Below, in pieces: positions 56,087 through 64,000 of a stretch of DNA of 64,000 nt. The translations under genes and the position numbers were made by a program. Below the pieces are notes generated by a model that saw only the letters and a list, made by a program, of their open reading frames with translations, ran no database searches and was not told where the DNA came from. The DNA comes from Cephalotrichum gorgonifer. Its lineage: Eukaryota > Ascomycota > Sordariomycetes > Microascales > Microascaceae. The stretch is taken from positions 2,025,077 through 2,089,076 of the forward strand of contig ONZQ02000005.1 of assembly GCA_900312665.1 (NCBI GenBank), in the 5' to 3' direction. How positions within the stretch are numbered: position 1 is the first letter of the stretch; each line of letters begins with the position of its first letter.

Positions 56087-58371
56087 TCATGCTTGAGTCT
56101 CGATAACCTGGCCCAACTCAACTCCACCCATGCCGCCTCTAACTGGCCTGCTATCTGCCCTGAACCCTGCAAGCATCCGAAACCCACTCCTCCGCCCGCA
56201 GCCGTCAAACCATTTCTGGATCTCCTCTTTCACGGCCCCGTCCTCCGCCTCGCTCACAGCAATACATGCCGGCCAAACTAACCTAGCCTCCCCATATCCC
56301 GCCCCGCCGCTCTCCTCCTCGAAGCTCCGGAGGCAGTCCCGCACGGCGATCACGTTGGATTGCAGCATCGATCTGTCCACGTCGTAGACCCTCCGGTAGA
56401 AGTATATCGTCAGCGCCTGCTGCATGGCTGTCGCCAGCGTCCGGAGTAGCCGCTGGCAGTTCTGCCTCTCCGGGTCCTCCGTCGCCTCGATAGCCACGCA
56501 CTCCGGCCGCCTCCTGAGGCGCTGGATGCAGCTCTCGACAGCCTTGGCGCGGGTAAGGTACTCGTCTAGCCCGACCGAGCCCGGCCGTGCCTTGGCGTCG
56601 TGTCTGGAGCGCTCAAGGCGTATGACGAGCGACAGGAGGAAGATGTACGTCTCGGGCACGCCGAAGATCTCCGGGTATAGAGTAGCGGACCAGATGCCGG
56701 GCAGTTGCACGTGCAGGTCGTCCTCGCCCACATCCTTCCCCTTGACCGTGCGCATCTGCTGCTCCAGATCCCCCCACCCCCAGTCTAGACATTTGAAAGA
56801 CAGGCTATCCTTGCTGTAGGCCTTCGCGCCGCACGAAACGATGGCCTTCCTCACGTCGCGGCGCAGGCGCGAGTGCGGGCTTCCGGAGAACGTCGTCTCG
56901 TAGAGGATGCGCTCGAAGACGTAGCAGTGGTGCAGCAGGCGGACCTTGCGCGACTTCCGCCTGTTGAGGCCCTTGACGCGTATGAACTTCTCCGCCTCGA
57001 GGAAGTAGCGCTCCGTCTCATCGCGGTCGCCCGAGACACTGGACAGCTGGACCATGGTGAGGAGCGCCATGAGGATGGACTTGTACTTGGCCGCCTTGGG
57101 CACGTCGTACGCGGTCCTCAGCATGAGGCTCGCGTGGGCCCGAGCGTGCTCACCCAGGAGGCTCGACCGCGCGAACCACCGCTCGGAGCCGGATATCACG
57201 CCTAGGCTGGAGGCGCTGATGGCCAGCATGCCGAAGAAGGCGCACAGGCCGGCGTGGTCCATGTCCTCGCCTAGCGTGATGGCGGCGAGGCAGGACTTGG
57301 CGTGGGGGATGAAGAGGATGTGCCACGGGGTCTTGCTATGGCGGTATGGTGTGAGGCTCTGGAGGACCGTGGTGGAGTAGTGTTTGAGGAGGAGGATCGC
57401 ATCGTGGGGTATTGAGTAGTCTAGGGAAAGGGGGAGCGAGGAAGCCTCGCGTATGGGGCTCTGGAGAGCGTTTATGGGTAGAGCAGTGGTGGGTTCAACG
57501 ATATCGCCTACCGGTAGTGGGGTGGTCAGAACCTGCTCAAGGTCGGGCATCCAGTATTCGTGCGCGCTGGTATCCTGCTGGCAGCTTCGTGCCGCTGGAT
57601 CCTGCCACCAGACGGAAATGCTAACAGGGTCAGCTAAGGTCGACCAGCTGTCGGTAGGCCACCAGGTAGCGACAGAATTGGCGGTTTCGTCGCCCAAGCC
57701 CCTCACCCGCAATCTATCTGACTGGGCCCTTTGCGGTAACGCAGACACATCCGGGTGTACAAATAGCGCTTCGTCTAGGTCAACGTAGCTATCTTCTAAA
57801 TATACGTCTGTATCTGGCGAGCATTCGTCTGGCGGACTCACAGACTCTGTTGGCGCCGGTTCGAGGGCGCGTATCAGCGACCGGCACCCAGAGCTGATTC
57901 TGAAGGCACCAAACGGCCCACGGGAGAGCTGGAGGTTCTTCGACTCTGGCGTGTTGTCACACTCCTCATCAATCCTGGCGATGTGCCACATGGCGCTAGC
58001 AGGGGGCACCTCGGACGTCATCTCCCGGCTCATACACTCGCGCTCCTTCTCCGTCAATAGAGGCCTCCTGAAGCGAGCCGGACCAAAGTCTGGCGCATCC
58101 TCGAATTCGAAAAAAATCGTCTTGGCGTATCCGCCGCAAGTGATTCCAGACATCCTACAGGTCGTGCACTTTGGCTGCGCCTCGTCGCACTTCATGCGGC
58201 GCCCTCGGCACTAAGCATATCGTTAGTTAGCAGGGTAGCAGAGGCTGGAATGGGAAGCTATAGGCTATCTGATATTCCACGCACCGTGACGCATCCATTG
58301 AAGGACCGGGTACGCCGGGTATCCACCACGGCATACTCCGACTGTTCGATACTATACTGAGAGTTGTTCAT
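56087..58371 (-). CDS. Zn2Cys6 transcription factor, 736 aa, 2 exons
   Basis: Fungal regulator. Exons read downwards are 58371-58285 and 58210-56087; the intron (GTGCGT donor, TTAG acceptor) splits the zinc cluster exactly between its second and first Cys pair: SFNGCVT joins CRGRRMKCDEAQPKC. The full cluster is C-x2-C-x6-C-x6-C-x2-C-x6-C ending CRMSGITCGGY, near residues 27-52, in the subgroup with an RTRSFNGCVTCRGRR-like leader. The long C-terminal region (from PLSLDYSIPHDAILLLKHYS onward, with LLGEHARAHASLMLRTAYDV and ERILYETTFSGSPHSRLR) is the fungal-specific transcription-factor 2 domain type, common in pathway regulators. The stop at 56087 follows LGQVIETQA. It lies between the SDR and the permease and is transcribed away from the permease, so it is the likely local regulator; this is inference. 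Confidence 0.92.
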
Positions 58372-59029
58372 CCTGGGACGGGTGGAAGATAACGGCAGGG
58401 ATAGCGGCAGAGAAGCGGGCTCCGATCACAATTCCTGGCCTGTTTCGTGGCTGGGGCCTAACTTCGTAGCTCGCTCTGGAAGAGAAGCGGGGGGCTCGAG
58501 ACGGTTGACGCTTCGGAAACAGGCAAAACAGGCAAGTGATCGAGCAGGCGTGGATGAGTTCTTGGCCTTGCAGCATGCGGAACCGTGACAACCGAGATAC
58601 GTTATCGAAGATAAAATGGGAGGGTGGTTGACACGCATGACTGGTTGGACAAAATGCGGGGGAGACCAGGGTCCTCTAGTCTATGACGAGGCTACGGGGG
58701 GGAAACCTTCCTAATTCTACTCCAGCACCAGGAAGACGGATGCTGTGTGGGGTTTTCCCCTATCTTGATATCTTTATTTGAGCGCCTTACCACTTTCGGA
58801 ATGGCACCAGCCAACTTTTGGTGAGATTATCAGCCCTCCCCAGAGACACTCTTCGAGAGGTCAGAATTCGGAGTCTTTGTGGCAGGTAGATACGATGGTA
58901 TTTAAATAAGGCTCGGGTCCATCTGGCATCGGATACGCATGCTATCTGAGCCCATGACATCGTGGTCGGCATATCCGTTTCCACCACATTTTCCCACAAC
59001 CCTCAAGACCACTCGACATTTCGCCCCTC
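58372..59029. promoter_or_regulatory. Divergent promoter region of regulator and permease
   Basis: A 658-base region shared by the regulator (-) and permease (+). TTTAAATAAG at 58901-58910 is the likely TATA element of the permease, 120 bases before ATG 59030. Confidence 0.5.
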
Positions 59030-60700
59030 ATGGCTTCTAAAGAATACAGCGCCTGGAATGGATCCGCCGATGAAAAGGGCCAGTCCTCGACTGGGCCTGA
59101 GAGCGAGAGCGGCATCATGCAGCTCACAGAGAGCGCGGGCACGAGACGCAACATCCAGTCCCGTCACGCGCAGATGATCGCCATCGGCGGCAGCATTGGC
59201 ACCGCTCTATTCATCGGCACCGGCCAAGTCCTAGCCACCGGCGGCCCAGCCTTCCTCTTTCTCTCATACGTCATCATGGCCTTCTTCGTCTACTGTATGG
59301 TCACGGCTATCATCGAGGTGGGGACTCACCTCCCCATCTCGGGAAGCTCCACGACGTACTACTGTACCCGCTACGTCTCGCGCTCGCTCGGCTTCGCGCT
59401 CGGTTGGCTATACGTCTACGCATTCGGCGTGATCGTCGCCTACGAGATCACGGCCGCTACCGTCATAATCAACTACTGGCCCAACAACGTCCACCCCGCC
59501 GTGTGGATCACCGTCGTCCTGGTCGTCATCGTGGGGCTGAACTTGTCCCCCGTGGCCGTCTACGCAGAGACCGAGTTCTGGTTCGCCAGCCTCAAAATCA
59601 TCCTCATCATCGGCCTCCTAATCCTCTCCGTTATCCTCATGGCCGGCGGCGGGCCCAGTGGCGAGGTGCTTGGATTCAAGTATTGGAATGACCCCGGCGC
59701 CACGAAGGAGTACCTCATCGGCGGTCCCGCCGGTACCTTCACGGCCTTCCTGTACTGCCTGGTATACGCCCTATTCTCGTTCAACTTCAGCCCGGAGCTC
59801 ATCATCTTCACCGGCGGGGAGATGCGCCACCCCCGAAAGAACCTGGCGATCGCCAGCCGCCGCTTCTTCTATCGCCTCCTGATATTCTACGTCCTGGGCT
59901 CTCTCGCCATCGGCGCAACGTGCAATTCCACCGCCGAGGGCCTCACGTCCGCGGCCGGAAACGCCGATGCGTCGCCGTGGGTCATCGCCATCCGTGACGC
60001 GGGTATTAGGTCGCTACCCTCGGTCGTTAACGCGGGCATCCTGCTCAGCGCGTGGTCTGCCGGTAACTCGTACCTCTACATGTCTAGCCGGTCGCTATAC
60101 TCCCTCGCTGTCTCGGGGAATGCGCCCAAGATCTTCACGCGCTGCAACAGATACGGCCTGCCCATCTACGCGGTGCTGGGGACTAGCCTCTTCTCCTTCC
60201 TGGCGTACATGAGCCTCTCTTCCTCAGCCGTCGTGGTCTTCAATTGGTTCGTGAACATGACGAACTCGGGCGGCCTGACCTCGTGGATCGTGTGTAGCAT
60301 CATATTCCTTCGGTTCCGCGCGGCCTGCGCGGCGCAAGGGATTAGAGCACCCTACCGGTCCGTCCTCCAGCCATATGGAGCATGGATCGCGTTGATCGCC
60401 TTTGTAATCCTGCTGCTGCTCAACGGGTTTACTGTGTTCTACCCGGGGCAATGGACGGCCTCGAAATTCGTCACCGCCTACGTGGCCGCTCCGTTGTTCA
60501 TCACCATCTACCTGGGGCACAAGTTCACGGTCGGCCGGAATGATCCCTGGTTCCTTGACGCCAAGGACATGGATATCACGACGGGCTTGAGGGAGGTCGA
60601 GGCGGATGCGGAAATTTGGGAGAGGGAGGACCAAGTTGAGAAGGAGAAGCGCAGTCGCGGTAAACAGTCGTGGCGCATAGTGTCTGCAATTTGGGGATGA
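59030..60700 (+). CDS. Amino-acid permease (APC/YAT family), 556 aa, single exon
   Basis: Plasma-membrane amino-acid/H+ symporter with 12 helices. The hydrophilic N-terminus (about 45 residues) is followed by the family hallmark RHAQMIAIGGSIGTALFIGTG (helix 1, shortened here), then GPAFLFLSYVIMAFFVYCMV, LPISGSSTTYY, RSLGFALGWLYVY, PEL-type FSPELIIFTGGEMRHPRKN, SWVIAIRDAG-like SPWVIAIRDAG, SAWSAGNSYLYMSSRSLYSL, GLPIYAVLGTSLFSFLAYMS, NSGGLTSWIVCSIIFLRFR, PYRSVLQPYGAW and the C-terminal DPWFLDAKDMDITTGLREVE. No intron was needed. Length and order are complete for the yeast amino-acid transporter family. The exact substrate cannot be told. Sitting between a regulator and a monooxygenase, it may bring in the cluster's substrate. 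Confidence 0.95.
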   Translation: MASKEYSAWNGSADEKGQSSTGPESESGIMQLTESAGTRRNIQSRHAQMIAIGGSIGTALFIGTGQVLATGGPAFLFLSYVIMAFFVYCMVTAIIEVGTHLPISGSSTTYYCTRYVSRSLGFALGWLYVYAFGVIVAYEITAATVIINYWPNNVHPAVWITVVLVVIVGLNLSPVAVYAETEFWFASLKIILIIGLLILSVILMAGGGPSGEVLGFKYWNDPGATKEYLIGGPAGTFTAFLYCLVYALFSFNFSPELIIFTGGEMRHPRKNLAIASRRFFYRLLIFYVLGSLAIGATCNSTAEGLTSAAGNADASPWVIAIRDAGIRSLPSVVNAGILLSAWSAGNSYLYMSSRSLYSLAVSGNAPKIFTRCNRYGLPIYAVLGTSLFSFLAYMSLSSSAVVVFNWFVNMTNSGGLTSWIVCSIIFLRFRAACAAQGIRAPYRSVLQPYGAWIALIAFVILLLLNGFTVFYPGQWTASKFVTAYVAAPLFITIYLGHKFTVGRNDPWFLDAKDMDITTGLREVEADAEIWEREDQVEKEKRSRGKQSWRIVSAIWG

Positions 60701-61855
60701 AGTATGTGAAAAATGTGACAGCGGATCGAGGCACGCCCAGATAGTTGCTAGCAATTGTATTCCTGGAGGGCCTCACACTGGTCCTCCGTCCTATATATAC
60801 ACTTATTGATACTCCCAGACTACTTGTATATGTTGGTGATGGTTGTGTGAATTGGGCGAATGTTCTATCCAATGCAAAAGGCCACATAGGCTCAGGAGGA
60901 GTGCGCTCCTGACATTTCAGCATAGCCCAAACTTACTATAGCTCAATGTATGGTAGTAGGGGTGGAGTGGACTATAGAGCAGGTGATCATAAACGGCCCA
61001 GCTGTTTGAGGCCAGTCTTCGGTGGAAATTTCGTTCTTAATGAGCAAATGGGAACAAAAACATGCTCATCTGCAAGGAAGCTTTTCCACTCTAAGCTACC
61101 CAATCCGAAGTTGTACACTACCATAATTTCGGTAGCCATGCATCTCCGGGAATCGTCCGAGCAGTGTAGGTTGTGGCTGCCTATACAGCCAGGGAGGGGG
61201 TGGGACTAGGCCGAATTCGGGGAAGAAAGGCAAACGTGGAGCTGTAGCATGGACAGCTGAGAACGGAAAGTTAACCCTGATACCACTATTTTGTTATGAG
61301 TGTGATTATAACAATGTGGGGCTTCTCGCACGGACTCCGGGCAAAGCAGTGCGGCGTGTTGCAACGAGAAACGGCAGATAAGACGAATGTGGGGATATCC
61401 TCGTTGTTCGGAACAGGAAAGTCTTACCAGCATGAGAGGTGGATGGAAAGCCCCACAAAAAGCCGCCTTCACTCTGCAACGCGATAACCGTGGCGTTGAC
61501 AGTGACTATTACTAGGCTATCGTTATGGGGATCAGATAGGTAAGTCAAGCAGATGGAAGGTTCAACCCCGATTGGTAACATTATACCCCTCCTCTCGGAC
61601 AAACTTAGGAAAGATCTAGCGGCATGATGAATGTCTTCCCATGGCAGTGACAAGACTCTTTGATCTTTGCCAAAAACCGTGTCACACAGTTAGTCTAAGA
61701 ATTCAGATATATAGGTGTCAAAGGGCTCGACTCCAGAAGCAAAAGGAAGAACCACCAAGCATTTTTGTTATAATTTCAAACACGGGAACGGGAATTCTGA
61801 TACCCCAGCTCGGTAACTAGCCTATAACCTGCCAGCCGCCCAAAACCTAATCAGC
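60701..61855. other. Intergenic, promoter of the monooxygenase
   Basis: No gene seen. GATATATAGG at about 61706 is a candidate TATA element, some 150 bases before ATG 61856. The upstream 1 kb has several short stretches open on both strands without motifs. Confidence 0.45.
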
Positions 61856-63532
61856 ATGGGTTCAATGCCTACGCCCGAGCAGCAAGTCCTGGACGTCATC
61901 ATCATCGGCTCCGGCCTTTCCGGCCTCTGCAGTCTTTACAAGCTCCGCCGGCGATTCCCGGACTGGTGCATCAAAATCCTCGATAACTCGAGCGATGTCG
62001 GCGGCACTTGGTTCTGGAACCGCTATCCCGGCTGTCGCTTCGACTCGGAGTCGATATCCTACGGTTATTCCTTTGACAAGGAACTGTTGGACGAATGGCA
62101 CTGGAAGGAGGCTTTCTCCCCGCAGCCGGAGACTCACAAGTACATAAGGCGCTTTGCAGAGAAGAACGACCTGTACAAGGACATCCAGTTCGAGACCACC
62201 ATCAAGTCAGCCCGGTGGGACGAGCAAGGCCGCACCTGGATGTTGACGGATAACAAGGGGGACGAATACGTCACTACCTTCCTCGTCACTTGCATCGGCT
62301 TCCTCTCCACACCAACGCTCCCGGCGATCCAGGGAATCGAAGACTTCCAGGGTCAATTATTCCACACCTCGCGCTGGCCCGCGGACCTGGACGTGGACCA
62401 CGACTTCGCAAACAAGCGCATCGGCGTCATCGGCACCGGCGCCACCGGCATCCAGACCATAACGGCCCTCTCCAAGTCGCCAGCCCTCGTCTCCCTCAGA
62501 GTCTTCCAGCGCACAGCCACATGGTCCGCGCCGCTGCACAACTCCGAGATCTCCGTCGAGGAGATGGAGGAACTCCGCAAGAACTACGACTCTACCTTCC
62601 AGGTCTGCGCGGAGACCCCGGGTGGCTTCGTGCACATGGCGGACCCGCGGAAGAGCGCCGACGTGACGCAAGAGGAGCGCATCGAACTCTGGGATAGCTT
62701 GTACGAGAAGCCCGGGTTCGGCAAGTGGCTTGGCGTGTTCAGCGACACGTACACCGACAGGCGTGCGAACGAGCTGTACTCGGCGTACATGGCCGACAAG
62801 ATACGGCAGAGGGTGAACGACCCGGACGTGGCGGAGAGCCTGATACCCAAGAACCATGGCTTCGGCACACGCCGGGTACCCCTAGAGAGCGGGTACTTCG
62901 AGGCCTACAACCAGCCCAACGTCCACCTTGTTGACCTGCAGAAGACTCCCGTGACGAACATCGCGAGAGACGGCATCGTGACGTCCGACGGCAAGAAGCA
63001 CGAGCTCGACATCCTCATCTGCGCCACGGGCTTCGACGCCATCACCGGCTCCTTCGGCGCGATCGAGTGGCAGGGCAAGGACGGCCGCCCGCTAGTCGGT
63101 GCCAGCGGGACACCCGAGGGCGAGCGCGCGGCATGGGTCGACCACCGGCCGCACACGTTCCTAGGAATGACCATCCCGTCCATGCCCAACTTGTTCACCG
63201 TCATGGGCCCGCACCAGCCCTTTGGAAACGCGACGCGGAACATTGAGCATTCTGTCGAGGTTGTGGCTGGGATGCTGAAGTTCTGTCGGGACAACGGGCA
63301 CACCCGCGTGGAGGCGACGGAGGAGGCGGCCGACGAGTGGACGGAGCATGTGGTGCAGTGTAGCAAGGGTGCTCTGGTGAATGAGGTTGACAGCTGGATG
63401 ACGGGTGTTAACAAGAACGTGAAGGGCAAAGCGGTTCGCAGCGTGGCGAGGTATGCGGGGACGGCGCAGGAGTTCCGGAGGAGATGTGAGGAGTGTAAGA
63501 AGTCTGGCTATAAAGGGTTGTCGTTCGCCTGA
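61856..63532 (+). CDS. Baeyer-Villiger-type flavin monooxygenase, 558 aa, single exon
   Basis: FAD- and NADPH-dependent class B monooxygenase that inserts oxygen next to a carbonyl (ketone to ester or lactone), cytosolic. Motifs in order are DVIIIGSGLSGLC (FAD-binding GxGxxG, residues 18-23), GGTWFWNRYPGCRFDSES, the Baeyer-Villiger fingerprint FQGQLFHTSRWP (164-175, matching FxGxxxHxxxWP), RIGVIGTGATGIQ (NADPH-binding, from 193), the conserved RRVPLESGYFEAYNQPNV, LDILICATGFDAITG and MGPHQPFGNATRNIEHSVE. Length fits the cyclohexanone-monooxygenase-like group. ATG 61856 is the first in frame and follows CAGC. GC-rich third positions as in its neighbours. With the upstream SDR it could form an alcohol-to-ketone-to-ester route; substrate unknown. 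Confidence 0.95.
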   Translation: MGSMPTPEQQVLDVIIIGSGLSGLCSLYKLRRRFPDWCIKILDNSSDVGGTWFWNRYPGCRFDSESISYGYSFDKELLDEWHWKEAFSPQPETHKYIRRFAEKNDLYKDIQFETTIKSARWDEQGRTWMLTDNKGDEYVTTFLVTCIGFLSTPTLPAIQGIEDFQGQLFHTSRWPADLDVDHDFANKRIGVIGTGATGIQTITALSKSPALVSLRVFQRTATWSAPLHNSEISVEEMEELRKNYDSTFQVCAETPGGFVHMADPRKSADVTQEERIELWDSLYEKPGFGKWLGVFSDTYTDRRANELYSAYMADKIRQRVNDPDVAESLIPKNHGFGTRRVPLESGYFEAYNQPNVHLVDLQKTPVTNIARDGIVTSDGKKHELDILICATGFDAITGSFGAIEWQGKDGRPLVGASGTPEGERAAWVDHRPHTFLGMTIPSMPNLFTVMGPHQPFGNATRNIEHSVEVVAGMLKFCRDNGHTRVEATEEAADEWTEHVVQCSKGALVNEVDSWMTGVNKNVKGKAVRSVARYAGTAQEFRRRCEECKKSGYKGLSFA

Positions 63533-63951
63533 TAGACTTGACCTGTCATCTCGCTGCTTCATAGGCCGAGGGGTGTGTCAACTAGACTTATAGCATCTGA
63601 TCATTAGGCGAACTAAGCTACGAGACTATGTCGATGAGGATAGTCTGGCATCCGGCATGTTGCATGTGGATAGAAGCACAATATACTGGACGAAATTCTG
63701 TTACGATTAGTTCCAAAATAAGCTGGCAAGAAACTCAAAGCTTAATGGGTAGACATATATAGAAGCCTATAGAAAGGATCTCGTCTAGATCACACCACTT
63801 CCAGAAGTAAATAAACAAATGATATTAGACTTTCCACTGAACTTTAGTCTCATATAAATAGACCCTTGCCCCTCTTGAACCTCTGAGTCCCGGGCATCTC
63901 CATCCTAGAGCACCATCGTCCTCACGCGTTGATACGCTATCCGCAGCCACG
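63533..63951. other. Intergenic with TATA element
   Basis: TATAAATA at 63853-63860 precedes the ATG at 63952 by about 92 bases. The region before it is AT-rich 3' flank of the monooxygenase. Confidence 0.5.
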
Positions 63952-64000
63952 ATGGAATCCCGCCCAGACAACACCGTCGTTACACGGCTCCTCGTCATAT
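63952..64000 (+). CDS. Start of an unidentified gene, cut by the window edge
   Basis: ATG in a CCACG context, then MESRPDNTVVTRLLVI to the edge with good codon bias. TATA element and spacing support a real start. Product not identifiable from 16 residues. It is on the same strand as the permease and monooxygenase and could belong to the same cluster. Confidence 0.45.
   Translation, partial: MESRPDNTVVTRLLVI

Noticed and set aside
61560..61590. GGTTCAACCCC resembling a tRNA T-loop
   Set aside because: No acceptor, D or anticodon stems can be drawn around it.

Overview
The window is nuclear DNA of a filamentous ascomycete (Pezizomycotina, most likely a Sordariomycete or close relative). The genes have short introns with GTNNGN donors and CTAAC/CTGAC-like branch points, and the families are typical of the group: HET, PTH11-like, NACHT-ankyrin, Zn2Cys6 regulators, a Dal5-type MFS carrier, RTA1, a WC-2-like GATA factor and Tad-like LINE remains. 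Exon joins were read by eye from splice consensus, reading frame and family resemblance. No alignment or search was run.

Layout. 0-24 kb is a fairly ordinary gene arm: a secreted SH3-like repeat protein (-), an SDR oxidoreductase (-), tRNA-Gly(GCC), a hemerythrin-like protein (+), a PTH11-like membrane protein (-), a frameshifted gene remnant, tRNA-Glu(CTC), a secreted GH43 galactanase-like enzyme (-), a HET protein (+), a 17-exon MFS transporter (+), an alkylmercury-lyase-like protein (+) and a broken NLR-N-terminal-like gene (+).

24.7-38 kb is a degenerate, partly AT-rich accessory island. It holds two decayed kinase-like genes, a 5'-truncated WC-2-like gene with a shortened PAS domain, a kinase-ankyrin gene cut by a repeat and by a 383-base run of N, a tandem duplication, a dispersed repeat pair, a ~175-bp inverted repeat pair and a LINE reverse transcriptase relic. 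One apparently intact gene sits inside it: a secreted cyanovirin-N (CVNH) lectin.

39.7-64 kb is again intact: a secreted arylsulfotransferase-like (ASST) protein, a 2138-residue NACHT-ankyrin receptor, a Zn2Cys6 regulator next to an RTA1 membrane protein, and then a set that looks like a small metabolic cluster: SDR (+), Zn2Cys6 regulator (-), amino-acid permease (+), Baeyer-Villiger-type flavin monooxygenase (+) and the start of another gene at the edge. Uptake, oxidation and reduction functions flanking a regulator suggest use or modification of a nitrogenous or ketone substrate; that role is inference.

Several self/non-self or defence-type families (HET, NACHT-ankyrin, kinase-ankyrin, NLR-like fragment, CVNH) lie close to the repeat island, consistent with a fast-evolving accessory compartment. 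I found no CRISPR array and no clearly new multi-gene system. The most unusual items are the alkylmercury-lyase-like gene with an altered active-site motif, the truncated WC-2 copy and the inverted-repeat complex.
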